Assembly: GCA_017307755.1 (NCBI GenBank)
Contig: JAFKGQ010000008.1
Coordinates: forward strand, 1 to 64,000
DNA: 64,000 bases
Source of the DNA: Chitinophagaceae bacterium
GTDB taxonomy: Bacteria; Bacteroidota; Bacteroidia; Chitinophagales; Chitinophagaceae
Direction of reading: 5' to 3'
Part shown: positions 42,296 to 51,917 of the stretch, piece after piece
How the letters are laid out: each line of letters begins with the position of its first letter
Position numbering within the stretch: the stretch's first letter is position 1
Program-made: the position numbers and the translations under genes
The notes under the pieces: model-generated
Seen by the model: the letters and a program-made list of their open reading frames with translations, nothing else
Told to the model about the DNA's origin: nothing
The model's database searches: none

Positions 42296-44128
42296 CTATG
42301 CGCCACCGGGCCTCGTCTTCCAGATATTGAGAAAAATGCGTGGATTGATCCGGGCGATCTCATCAAAATCGTCTTCGCTAAGCCCTCCCCGCATGCTGGC
42401 CAGCATTTCCTTGTCACTCTTATGGTTACGCACCACATAAAAGTCAGTGCCATAAAGGGTCCTTTGACGGAGCACGGGATGGCGGAGCGTCTGTTTCAAC
42501 AGGGGCAGTATCTGCGGGTCGTGGAGGATATAGCTGATGTCGGCATAGGTATTGGGGTATTGCAACAGCAGACTACAGATAATGGTATACCAGTCGACAT
42601 ACTTCCACACCTGCTCCGGCTTGCCGCGCCTGCGCTCTTTCCTGGCGCTGTTATTATTAAAAAGGAATTCGACGCCTCTGTCCGGGTTGGTCACCAGCAT
42701 TTTACTATACAAGTCCCTGTCCAGTTCCATAAACCTGCGCCATTCATCGTCGCCCCCAAAATGACCAAAACACATTTTCAGCGACCCAAGATGTCTGTCC
42801 ATGGGCTTGTCATCCCCGTTGTAACCAAAAATACTTTTTATCCTGGGGTCCCGCGCCTGACCCACAAGCTCCCGCAGGAGCAGTTCTTCCAACAGACAGA
42901 GATAGTTCAGGGGATGGGTGAAATTGGGGGTAAAATCTACATTCTTCCGCTGTGGTAACAACAGCTTGCAGTATTCGATGGCAGCCTCATTCTCCGTCTC
43001 TCCATCGGGCGGCTCGATTTCCCCCATCGCTTGTTCAAAAAGGGGATGTTCATCCCATTCTTTTTTCTTCCTGCCCCTGTAAAAGATAGTGCCCCTGATA
43101 CAATGGGTGATGATGGGTAGGTCCTTTTGGACGGCATATTTCCAAAGAGGCAGCAGGGCTGGGTCAAAAGGATAATAACCCAGCGCAGGATAGATCTTCA
43201 GACCGCTGAACTCTTTTCCCTCCAGCAATTGCTGCATAAGACATTCTCCCAGGATCACCTCTCCCCCGACGCCCACCGAATAATTGAAATAAGACTGGTC
43301 CTGCATCCTGCGGGGGTCGGCAAATACAAAGGGGAAAAGGGTATTCTTGTGGCTGTCCTTTACCTTCACCAGCTCCTCCATCTGCTCGGCGATATCAAAT
43401 TTAGCGTTGCCCGCATCCATAAAATGCATGTCCATCGGCAGGATCACAAAACCCGTATCGTTGGGATATTGCGCCTTTAGCTTGCTAAAAATGCCTCCCT
43501 GACCCTTGTATCTTGAGTACCTGCCGATAAGCACATATCTCTTCAAAAGATCGACGCTCTTTTTTCCCGGCAGCATACCCATAAATTTCCACAGCTGTCT
43601 AAAAACAAAAAGGATGAGGTTCCTACCCCATTGGAAGAACAGCAGCAACAGCAGGATATACAGCAACATCAAAAAAATATTGGGATGCTTGCTGATAATC
43701 CACCATTTCTCAAGAAAATCACCAAAGTCCCTGACCTTTCCTCCTTCTTTTGCCGGTGGCGCGATGACGCCTGCTATCAGGTAAAAGAAAAAGAAGAAGA
43801 CATTCAGCGTTACAAAGGCGCCCAGGAGATAGCTTAATACACGCAGAAGGCCCTTTCTGGCAACAAACATCCGGATATTGTACAACGTTCTTACTATCCG
43901 CTTGTAGGTCGGTCCATAAAAAAAGGTGTTTGGTCCGTTGAACCACCAGCGCAAAAGCTTTACCACCCCCGATACAGGGAGGATAAAAAATAAAGGGCAC
44001 GGTAGAAAGGTCTTTGCAAGCCAGGGCGGCACGTGATCCCCCGTGAAGATATGCGTATGGCAATTGATGATGGACGGCTTGGCTCCGTCCGTAGCATCGG
44101 CGTCTTTTTCATGGTTAATGGTACTCAT
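42296..44128 (-). CDS. Membrane-embedded amidohydrolase-like protein (CHAT island)
   Basis: The 610-residue chain begins with the amidohydrolase metal motif HTH in SIINCHTHIFTGD (residues about 20-30), but a membrane part of three or four hydrophobic segments (about 40-60, 103-125, 150-185) is inserted before the rest of the barrel. Later metal-site candidates are the H of LPIITHCIRG, the H of PNFTHPLNYL, and D in YGTDFYVVR. The second half resembles amidohydrolase_2 enzymes. It is the last gene of a minus-strand operon with the STAND ATPase (14-base gap) and the CHAT protein. An effector or signal-processing enzyme at the membrane is possible; the substrate is unknown. Confidence 0.72.
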   Translation of the reverse strand: MSTINHEKDADATDGAKPSIINCHTHIFTGDHVPPWLAKTFLPCPLFFILPVSGVVKLLRWWFNGPNTFFYGPTYKRIVRTLYNIRMFVARKGLLRVLSYLLGAFVTLNVFFFFFYLIAGVIAPPAKEGGKVRDFGDFLEKWWIISKHPNIFLMLLYILLLLLFFQWGRNLILFVFRQLWKFMGMLPGKKSVDLLKRYVLIGRYSRYKGQGGIFSKLKAQYPNDTGFVILPMDMHFMDAGNAKFDIAEQMEELVKVKDSHKNTLFPFVFADPRRMQDQSYFNYSVGVGGEVILGECLMQQLLEGKEFSGLKIYPALGYYPFDPALLPLWKYAVQKDLPIITHCIRGTIFYRGRKKKEWDEHPLFEQAMGEIEPPDGETENEAAIEYCKLLLPQRKNVDFTPNFTHPLNYLCLLEELLLRELVGQARDPRIKSIFGYNGDDKPMDRHLGSLKMCFGHFGGDDEWRRFMELDRDLYSKMLVTNPDRGVEFLFNNNSARKERRRGKPEQVWKYVDWYTIICSLLLQYPNTYADISYILHDPQILPLLKQTLRHPVLRQRTLYGTDFYVVRNHKSDKEMLASMRGGLSEDDFDEIARINPRIFLNIWKTRPGGA

Positions 44129-44142
44129 ATATATTATAGGGG

Positions 44143-47100
44143 TTAGTGGGTTTGAAATAAGTTCAGACTGGGGAAGTGAATATCATACTTATTTCTCAAG
44201 GCTTCCGTGACGGAGTCATTGGTAATACCCTTCATCCAGTCGAGGATATTACCAAAGTTTGAAAGATCCCGCATTGGTTTGCGGAGATCAAATACATTCA
44301 GCTGTCTGTCCCGGATGAGCAGGAAATAGTTGCCGTCATTGCTAAAGACATAGCTGTCATTGGGAGTAATACCAAAGCTCCCGGTTTTCCGGAGTGTACT
44401 ATCCAGGACGTAGACAAAGGAATTACCTATACGGGGGTCCGGCTCGGTTTCCACGGCTACCCAGCCTCTTTTTACATTAAACAAGGTCTTGACGATATTG
44501 GTAGAGAAGCCCGCTGAGCTCATTATATTGTCACCCCTCCTGAGAAAACTTCTTTTATGGATGACCGTATCCCATCCGGCCCCTGGCCCGGTATGGACGT
44601 GCGGTAGGGTGATCATGGCATTTTCCGCATGACGGACGCCCACCAATTCCTCCGGATAGACCCGGTTAAGGGCTGTATCCGTAAAATTATACAGGATCAC
44701 TCCTTTATCGTGTGTTTCAACAAGCGCTATCGTTCCGTCGGCCACGCTATAGGCGTATTTGAACCGGCGGGGGTCGATAGGGGTAGCGTACCTGACGGCA
44801 AAAGCGCCCGGTGTATACGGGGCATTGGCCAGATAAAGCGTCCCATTTGACAGGTACAATATAGCATTGTCCGGCGTAAAGTCCGCCCATTGGACATGGG
44901 GATAGGAAGGCCCCACCTTCTGCCCCTTTTCATCAAAGAGCTTTAGCGTGACCCCATCCGTCTTACCGCTGGCCCCTACCATAAACAAAGTATTGTCCCG
45001 CGAATTGCTGATCGAATAATAGGTTTCGATAGGCGCATTAAGACGGCGGCCGTCCTTGCCCAGGAATACTACTTTATGAGAGGAGCTGCGATCATTGAGA
45101 TCTATATAGGGGACCATCAGATTTCCCGAATGGGTCGCTCTGATATCATAGGAGTCAAAGTCGGAATATCGGCTTGTATTTATATCAGATATATTCAAAA
45201 CGCTTCCCACGCTGGTGAAGACCGTCTTCCCCTTATCCGACGGGGCTTTATTACAATCCAGCATGACAATGCTGTTGGGGTAACCCAGCTTTCTGGATAG
45301 ACTGTCGGTGGCTACCGCCAGCAAAAGCTTGTCGCTGTGGTTGATAAAATAAGCGTAGTACACGGAGTTGAATTGGGCGATAGTGTCCTGTGTACCGGTG
45401 CGGTACACACGATATTTTCCCGCGGCTGTACCGTTTTTTAGAGAATCATACTCTACGCAAAAGAACCTGCCGTCCCCTGAAATGTCCAGGGTGATCCCGG
45501 GGACAAACAGTTTGTCCGAAAGAAGGGTCAGGGAGTGGATGGATAAGGAATTCTGAATGGACGTGTCCGCCGCCAGCCTGATCATAAAATCCTCCACCTG
45601 CTCCTTGGTTTCTTCGTCGACACCGCTGGTCTTGTTGTAAATATAATATCCCAGTTTCATCGCGTCCATTTTGTCCGGGATGGCGGCGGCGCGGCTGTTA
45701 AAAAAGTTGAGCGCATAATATTTATAGGCAAACCTCCTGGTCTTAAAATAGGCCAGCGAAAGAAGAACGCCTGCCGCAACGACAACACCCAATATAATCA
45801 GCGTCCACCGGTAGCCCCGGGCTTTGACTCTCTTTTTCCATTCCTCGTCCGACTCCTTTGCTCTCTTTTTCCATTCCTCTTCCGACTCTTCTGCAATACG
45901 GGTCCTTCTACTTTCATGATAAAAATCAAGCTCTTCCTTATTCAGCTCGCAGTTATATATTTCATTCTGCCATTCGCGCACTTCCTTCAGACTAAGGGAA
46001 GACCCTCTCTCCTTCATATAGTCCTTGATAAGCACCCGGATGCGTATCCTTTTCCGTTCCCGCGCATCGCGTTGCTCGTCTATCACCTTTGCCAGGATGT
46101 CGTGCGAAAGTTCGAGCGTTTTTGGCTCCTTCCGGATCAACTTGTTTTTTTCAAGCTTTTTAATAACATATTGCAGAGGCGCCGGGGGGAAATCATGAAA
46201 GAATTTGCGGGTGATCTCTGGAAATTGGTACTCCTCCTTGACAAAATTATACAGGATAGGCAGTTTGGTGCCATAGTCGGATACAAATTCTTTTAATACC
46301 CTATCGATAAAATCAGGTGCGATGTCGGGGAATTTGACTTTGAGCTTGTCTGCGATCTTTGCCTTCCTCCCGGTGAGAAATTTTTGTAAGACATCTTTTA
46401 TCTGTCCAAAATCACGTATCTCTTTGGTGGTAAAGGTCAGGGGAGCAAAATCAGTGCCTTCATACCCGTTAGGGTAATCCCGTGCAAAATCCTCCCGCCA
46501 CAACTGGTCCAGGTACACCTGTAAATAAGGCAGCGACACCTCCCCCTTTTTGTCCGCAAGGGCATTGAAGATATCGTCAATATTGTGGGCGGGGTCTTCC
46601 AGCTTTATATGAAAGGGTTCGTACGTCAATGTCTTAAGGATCACGTCTTTTATATCACGCTCCTGCAAGGGGTCCACACGCATACGCCTGTCGGTGATAC
46701 CGGGTATTTCTCTTTCAAACTTGTCAAACACGGCAAAGAATTCTTCCCGCAGGATGATTATAACATGACAGGATATCAGTCTTTTTGTAGTGGTGATGAC
46801 TTTGAGCGATTCGATAAACAGCGATCTCTCCTCCGGGCTCCCGTACATCAACAACTCCTCCAGTTGGTCGAACACAAGATAGATAGGCCTCAGCGATTTT
46901 TCGGCGATCTGTAGTAAATAGAATACCAGCGTTGATACGCCGGCTTCTATCTCAGGAGATATTTCCCCCGTGCCGGGCTTTTCAAAACTTTTTATCTCTT
47001 CATCTGTAAAGGAAATACCTATCTCCGAGAAAAATGATCTGCTCGTGCCCGCCCTGCTTTTTGAAGTAAAGATCCTTTTCCGGATCGTATTCAATTCGTC

Positions 47101-47409
47101 CTGATCCGGAGAAGGGGTCTTGTCCTGGGGAAAAAAATCCCGCAGGATATCAATAAGGGAATGGTTGATATTTTCCTTCCTTCGGATATAAAAGGGGATC
47201 CAGTCCGCGGCATTAAACTTATTGGCCAGACCGCATTGGATCAGGCTGGTCTTCCCCGTTCCGCTGGGACCATACACAAGGACGATGCGATTCTTTTGTA
47301 CCATCTCGTATAATGCGGTGGCGTCATCCTCTCTCCCAAAATAAAACTTTATATCATCCTTTTTATATGGGTCCAGAAATTTGAATGGTATCTTAAGGTC
47401 TGTTACCAA
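44143..47409 (-). CDS. Membrane-anchored STAND-type ATPase with C-terminal beta-rich domain
   Basis: The 1088-residue product opens with FKFLDPYKKDDIKFYFGRED and a Walker A motif GPSGTGKTS at 47-55, then Walker B YLVFDQLEELLMYG at about 175-190, arranged as in the novel STAND NTPases of bacterial conflict systems. A helical winged-helix-like arm follows to about 470, then two near-identical charged repeats (EEEWKKRAKESDEEWKKR), a membrane helix (about 530-550, LIILGVVVAAGVLLSLAYF), and an approximately 450-residue C-terminal part of short strands, probably a WD40-like propeller that may sense a trigger. The start overlaps the end of the CHAT gene by 17 bases, so the two are coupled. Confidence 0.82.
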   Translation of the reverse strand: MVTDLKIPFKFLDPYKKDDIKFYFGREDDATALYEMVQKNRIVLVYGPSGTGKTSLIQCGLANKFNAADWIPFYIRRKENINHSLIDILRDFFPQDKTPSPDQDELNTIRKRIFTSKSRAGTSRSFFSEIGISFTDEEIKSFEKPGTGEISPEIEAGVSTLVFYLLQIAEKSLRPIYLVFDQLEELLMYGSPEERSLFIESLKVITTTKRLISCHVIIILREEFFAVFDKFEREIPGITDRRMRVDPLQERDIKDVILKTLTYEPFHIKLEDPAHNIDDIFNALADKKGEVSLPYLQVYLDQLWREDFARDYPNGYEGTDFAPLTFTTKEIRDFGQIKDVLQKFLTGRKAKIADKLKVKFPDIAPDFIDRVLKEFVSDYGTKLPILYNFVKEEYQFPEITRKFFHDFPPAPLQYVIKKLEKNKLIRKEPKTLELSHDILAKVIDEQRDARERKRIRIRVLIKDYMKERGSSLSLKEVREWQNEIYNCELNKEELDFYHESRRTRIAEESEEEWKKRAKESDEEWKKRVKARGYRWTLIILGVVVAAGVLLSLAYFKTRRFAYKYYALNFFNSRAAAIPDKMDAMKLGYYIYNKTSGVDEETKEQVEDFMIRLAADTSIQNSLSIHSLTLLSDKLFVPGITLDISGDGRFFCVEYDSLKNGTAAGKYRVYRTGTQDTIAQFNSVYYAYFINHSDKLLLAVATDSLSRKLGYPNSIVMLDCNKAPSDKGKTVFTSVGSVLNISDINTSRYSDFDSYDIRATHSGNLMVPYIDLNDRSSSHKVVFLGKDGRRLNAPIETYYSISNSRDNTLFMVGASGKTDGVTLKLFDEKGQKVGPSYPHVQWADFTPDNAILYLSNGTLYLANAPYTPGAFAVRYATPIDPRRFKYAYSVADGTIALVETHDKGVILYNFTDTALNRVYPEELVGVRHAENAMITLPHVHTGPGAGWDTVIHKRSFLRRGDNIMSSAGFSTNIVKTLFNVKRGWVAVETEPDPRIGNSFVYVLDSTLRKTGSFGITPNDSYVFSNDGNYFLLIRDRQLNVFDLRKPMRDLSNFGNILDWMKGITNDSVTEALRNKYDIHFPSLNLFQTH

Positions 47410-49153
47410 GAACGATCTTTTTGAAATTTTTGAATTGTTTCGTCAAGGGGGAAATATTATCTTCTATGGGCAGGACCTGTATATCCTTTTTGTCGAGGGT
47501 ATTGGACACCCGTTTATAGCCGATGGCTTCCGGGAAAAATCCACGAAAGAACATAATATCCGAGAGGGTCGTATTCTTTGAATAAATGTTTTGATCGATC
47601 ACAAAAGGGGAAAGGTTAAGGAAGTCTACAAACATCGTCACAAACGTCGGCTCTTCTATCGTTTGCGCCTTTCTGCGCTTCTCATCCTTTATCAAAATGA
47701 CGGACCAGGTGTCGATATAGGACTTCATATAATAAAAGGAAGACTCTTCTCCTCCCTTGGCGTTCATCAGGAATGTCATTTTGTGCTTGTACCGTGTGTA
47801 GGCATGTTTTGTATGACGAAGCTTGATGACATTGATATTTTGGATGCTTGTCAGTTTGTACCGGTGCATAAAGGACAAAGGCTTCAAAAATTGCAAAAGA
47901 TGCTGCTCGGCATCCTTGCAGAGGAACTGGAGGTTTATTTCCGTGATCACCTCTTCGTAAGTATGGATGCGTAATGGCATTAAATAGGCGCAGGCGGCAT
48001 AGAACTCATCCGGCAGACGGAGAAAGTCTTTATAAATGATCTGTTTGTCGATGAATGCCTTATACTGGTCATTTTCATTCAGGTCCTTGATGGTGTTCAA
48101 CAAGGTTTTCATCATGGGGATAAAGTCAAACGTCTCCCGCGGTTCCGTTTTCATGGAAAGGAATGACCACAGCAACTCTCTGATCGCAGGGCTTATTTCA
48201 CATTTGACCGAAGGGAATTCCAGCATGATCTCCCAGAGCTGGGCGACCATAATGTAAAAACAAAATTCGGAGGTGTTTTGATACAGCTGGCCTATTTGTT
48301 CAAGCCTTTTTATGGACACCTGGTCATACTTCTCGGGAGAAGCTTCCAGGGGGCTGAAAAGCTTTTGAAGATGACTGGACATAGGATGAGGAATACTATT
48401 GAGCATTGCGGCCATACGTTCTCCCTTGGTCCCGTCACGGGAATGCGTTACATGCTCATTCCCTACCCTGAGGTATTCCCTGTAAAGGGCCGGGAACAGG
48501 ATACCATTGGGAGTGAAGTCATCCCTGATAGACTGGGCCTCGATAAAATGGATGGGGTTGATCCTTATGGCGTCCTTCTCGCCCCATAACTTCCAGACGG
48601 ACGGGTCCAACTGTACCCTGGTCCTCGTCTGCGCCGGCCCGATGGCTTTCCAAAAGGACCGCTCGATATTCAAATTGTAGGTGATCAGATTACGCCAGAA
48701 ATGAATGGAAAATATGGTAGCGCTTTCGTCAAACACGGGCGAGGAGGTGGATATCACCGCCGGAACGCCATAGGCGATCAATTTTTCAGCAAGGCCCCCC
48801 GTACAGCAGCCATTGAGGACCACCAGCTTTAATACATATTTTTGAGCACTGTCCTTCAATTGCAGGGCGATCCCTTCGCTGTTGACCTCCAGATCCCGGA
48901 CGAGCAGGCTCTGCTCCCCGGCGTGTCCGCTGTATTGGAGGGCGATAAGGTTTTTTTCATATTGCCTTAGCACGGCTTCTATCTTATCCAGACTTTCTTC
49001 CTCCAGTTGAATATATTGATACTCCCCCGTGCTTTCTCTTTGCCGAAGGATGGCCAGCAAGGCTTCCTTTTCCTTCGCCAGCGTTATGAGATGATCCCTG
49101 ATGCTGTTGGAAAAAATGTGCAATATGACATTCATGATCAGTTTTTCATACAT
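47393..49153 (-). CDS. CHAT-domain (caspase-like) protein 1
   Basis: CHAT proteins are cysteine proteases of the caspase superfamily. The 586-residue product has the domain at its N terminus: histidine 77 in ALQYSGHAGE and cysteine 116 in LVVLNGCCTGG form the expected dyad, and the strand PAVISTSSPVFDESATIFSI follows as in CHAT. An ATG at 49135 (MNVILHIFS) is an alternative start. The remaining about 400 residues are mostly helical, hold no known domain, and may select the target or regulate the protease. It is the first gene of the minus-strand operon and overlaps the ATPase gene, which fits an ATPase-controlled protease. Confidence 0.82.
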   Translation of the reverse strand: MYEKLIMNVILHIFSNSIRDHLITLAKEKEALLAILRQRESTGEYQYIQLEEESLDKIEAVLRQYEKNLIALQYSGHAGEQSLLVRDLEVNSEGIALQLKDSAQKYVLKLVVLNGCCTGGLAEKLIAYGVPAVISTSSPVFDESATIFSIHFWRNLITYNLNIERSFWKAIGPAQTRTRVQLDPSVWKLWGEKDAIRINPIHFIEAQSIRDDFTPNGILFPALYREYLRVGNEHVTHSRDGTKGERMAAMLNSIPHPMSSHLQKLFSPLEASPEKYDQVSIKRLEQIGQLYQNTSEFCFYIMVAQLWEIMLEFPSVKCEISPAIRELLWSFLSMKTEPRETFDFIPMMKTLLNTIKDLNENDQYKAFIDKQIIYKDFLRLPDEFYAACAYLMPLRIHTYEEVITEINLQFLCKDAEQHLLQFLKPLSFMHRYKLTSIQNINVIKLRHTKHAYTRYKHKMTFLMNAKGGEESSFYYMKSYIDTWSVILIKDEKRRKAQTIEEPTFVTMFVDFLNLSPFVIDQNIYSKNTTLSDIMFFRGFFPEAIGYKRVSNTLDKKDIQVLPIEDNISPLTKQFKNFKKIVLGNRP

Positions 49154-49328
49154 TTGAAGTTACGTCATCCACCAGGGCATTCCACCGTGAAAAACACCCT
49201 TTTTTAACCCCGGCCGCAAAACAATCCTTTGTCCTGTTGCTTATCTCCCCGCGAGGCTTTACCTTGCCGTCACCACGCCCGCCTCCCTGTGGATCTTTTC
49301 CAGCAATCATCCAATACGACTGATAATC
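49154..49328. promoter_or_regulatory. Divergent promoter region of the CHAT island
   Basis: The 175 bases between the two CHAT genes must hold promoters for both arms of the island. No exact TAnnTTTG element was found on either strand. No clear palindrome was seen. Confidence 0.35.
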
Positions 49329-51917
49329 ATGCCATTCGAACATTTTTATTTTCAAAGTAACCATCTCGTCACCTGGCATTGGCCTTTACAGGTGGGTGCA
49401 TTCGGAGATGACCTGGCAGCCCTGTCACCAGGCTACTGGACACATTTTCTCACCACCGTCAGGACCCGGAACATACGGGAAAAGCATGATCTGGTCCTGA
49501 TGACGGGTGACAGACTGGCGCCCATTTTGTCCTGGCTGTACAGCGGAGCCGCCTTCGACGCGGATGTTATCGCGATCCTGGTAAACAAGGACACCATCCG
49601 GCAGACGGGTTTTAGCCCGCAATGGACAAACACGTATAAGCTCTGCCGGCTGATCGCGGAAAGAAAAGGCGCCAGCGGCATCTTTATCCTCGCCACGGAA
49701 TTGCCTTTGTCGGAATGGGTCGAAAGACTCGTCGTCGAACTTTCACATAACAACAATGTAATAGAGGCCTTAAAAAAAGGCTCCACAGAAGGCTATTGCA
49801 TATATGACATCAAGCTGGAAAAGGAGACACGGCTCACCTTCCTGCTGCAGGGATTGACCTCGGGTCTGCGAAGTATAAATTTTCCTCCCGACACGATCAC
49901 CACCCCGATAGACTATACCCTCCAGACGCTTTCGCCCCATCAGCTGGCGGACTATCTGGAACAATCCCTGTTATGGGGTAACCCGAAAGAACTATACAAC
50001 AGCGAAAAACGGGGGGCTTCCTCGATTGCGTCAGTAACAAAAAGCCTATACCCCATCGCGGATAAGCTCAACTTTCCCATATTTCACCAGGACATAGAGA
50101 TACTGCCTCCGAAAAGAACCAGAGGGCCGGCGCCACACGAACACGACGGACGCGCCGTACCAGCGGCCCCTCCTTCCCGGCAGCCTACCCCATCGCCTGC
50201 CCCGCCGTCTGCCCTCGAACTACCCCGCTATCTTCAGGCCAGGGTGGGCGGCACTGACGGTGAAGCCCCGGGCATTTTACAGCATAGTACGCGCTATCCT
50301 TTACAGGTGCGGATCGGCTTGCCCGAAGCTTCCTGGAGCCATGGGGACATGGCATTCCCCGATAACATAGTATTTCCAAAGACCACGGAACAGGAGGAGG
50401 CCATCCAGTTGATCTTTACCCATCAGGGAGGAGAAATATTACAACAAAAGGGCTTGTTGCTGCGGCCCTACATCAACAGCGAGATCGTGGACTTTACGTT
50501 CGAGACGCCGGCGGAAGGGACGCTGTTCACGGGAGAACTCTATGCCTATCATAAGAACAGACTGCTGCAAAAACTGAGGATCGAAGCCGCCCTGGCTGGT
50601 AAAAGCGCTCCCGGTATAGCCCCCCTGGGTGATGCTCCCTCCCCTGGTACGCCCCCTCCGGCCAATCATCCCCCCCCTGGTACGGAAAAAGGGCTGCGGC
50701 TAAAAGTGGTCTTCTGCGCAAGAAAGGAGTTGAACAACCTGGAGGCCAGACAGAATTTTGGCGCCTCTCTCTTTTATGACACGGACACGGAGAAGGATGG
50801 CCGACTGTCGGGTATAAATGATCAACAGCCTCTCAACCTCAATATCCCAAAAGCAATGGAAGGGATATTGCAGAAAATAAAAGATGATATAGAGGATACC
50901 GTCATCGATACCAACAGCTATCCCCAGGACCTGGCCCACCCCAACAATGTCGAATTATTAAAAAAACTGGCGTATAAAGGCAATCTCATTTTTGTCAACC
51001 ATTTGCAACAGATGGAGTTAAAGGGCCCGTTACAGATCGTCACGAGCCGTAATGAATTCATCCCCCTGGACCTTGTTTATACCTTTCCGCCTCCCGACCC
51101 GAATGGAGGTCTTTGCCCAAATGCGATAGCAGCCTTACAGGAAGGCGCCTGCAGGAACTGTATGGATAAACACACATCCCCCGCAAAGTTTGTTTGTCCT
51201 TTTGGGTTCCTGGGCTTCAGTCAGGTGATTGAACGACATACGACGGAGGCGCCCGGCAGCACAAACGTCGACTATACAATAAAGGCAGAACCTTCCGCCG
51301 GCAGGGACGTCCTGTCGGTATTGGAAAAACCCCTTTATGCATCCAGTATAAAGGTAGGGGCCGCCGACCCTACTCTCGAAACCAACATCCTGTCATGTAT
51401 AAATAAATATTCCACCCAATACGCAAAAAAAGTAGATACGTGGACAGCATGGACAAAGATCACACAGACAGAGAACCCCGACACCCAGATCCTGCTGGTG
51501 CATGTGGAACCCTCTGTCTACGACATCGACCAGATAGAGATAGGGACGGAATCACTCCTGCAAAATTTGCTGGACAGCACCAAGATAAAACCCAACCCCG
51601 CACAGCGCTCTCCCTTTATGATCGTCATTGGATGCGAAACCATCGATCTTGCCGCCCACGGCTTTGATATCAGCAGCCAGCTGATAAACTACGGCGCAGC
51701 CATCGTCTTGTCCAACTTTACAAAAATAAGGGGCAGTCAGGCAGGCCAGATCCTGACCCACCTGGTACAGCTGCTGGCCGATCATCCGGGGAAAGAAATG
51801 GTACTGGGGGAAGTCGTTCTCCGGCTAAAACAAATTTTGCTTTCCCAGGGCATCATGGCTTCTTTAGCATTGATCGTCCAGGGAGATGCCGACTGGAAAA
51901 TAAGGACACATGTATAA
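49329..51917 (+). CDS. CHAT-domain-like protein 2 with cysteine cluster
   Basis: The 862-residue product ends with a CHAT-type domain: histidine 725 in LLVHVEPSVYDIDQIE and cysteine 769 in MIVIGCETIDLAAHG, then the closing INYGAAIVLSNFTKI and a last helix-strand (ASLALIVQGDADW). The residue after the histidine differs from the usual H-G-x, so activity is uncertain. Before it lies a cluster of cysteines (CPNAIAALQEGACRNCMDKH, then FVCPFGFLGF) that could bind zinc and is typical of CHAT-linked Bacteroidota proteins. The N-terminal 200 residues (VGAFGDDLAALSPGYW) form a Rossmann-like unknown domain, and a proline-rich linker (about 255-300) separates it from a beta sandwich. It leads the plus-strand operon; the next gene starts before its stop. 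Confidence 0.72.
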   Translation: MPFEHFYFQSNHLVTWHWPLQVGAFGDDLAALSPGYWTHFLTTVRTRNIREKHDLVLMTGDRLAPILSWLYSGAAFDADVIAILVNKDTIRQTGFSPQWTNTYKLCRLIAERKGASGIFILATELPLSEWVERLVVELSHNNNVIEALKKGSTEGYCIYDIKLEKETRLTFLLQGLTSGLRSINFPPDTITTPIDYTLQTLSPHQLADYLEQSLLWGNPKELYNSEKRGASSIASVTKSLYPIADKLNFPIFHQDIEILPPKRTRGPAPHEHDGRAVPAAPPSRQPTPSPAPPSALELPRYLQARVGGTDGEAPGILQHSTRYPLQVRIGLPEASWSHGDMAFPDNIVFPKTTEQEEAIQLIFTHQGGEILQQKGLLLRPYINSEIVDFTFETPAEGTLFTGELYAYHKNRLLQKLRIEAALAGKSAPGIAPLGDAPSPGTPPPANHPPPGTEKGLRLKVVFCARKELNNLEARQNFGASLFYDTDTEKDGRLSGINDQQPLNLNIPKAMEGILQKIKDDIEDTVIDTNSYPQDLAHPNNVELLKKLAYKGNLIFVNHLQQMELKGPLQIVTSRNEFIPLDLVYTFPPPDPNGGLCPNAIAALQEGACRNCMDKHTSPAKFVCPFGFLGFSQVIERHTTEAPGSTNVDYTIKAEPSAGRDVLSVLEKPLYASSIKVGAADPTLETNILSCINKYSTQYAKKVDTWTAWTKITQTENPDTQILLVHVEPSVYDIDQIEIGTESLLQNLLDSTKIKPNPAQRSPFMIVIGCETIDLAAHGFDISSQLINYGAAIVLSNFTKIRGSQAGQILTHLVQLLADHPGKEMVLGEVVLRLKQILLSQGIMASLALIVQGDADWKIRTHV

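Noticed and set aside
45820..45900. Short near-identical repeats within the STAND ATPase gene
   Set aside because: They encode the repeated EEEWKKR-type coiled segment before the membrane helix and are not a mobile or CRISPR repeat.
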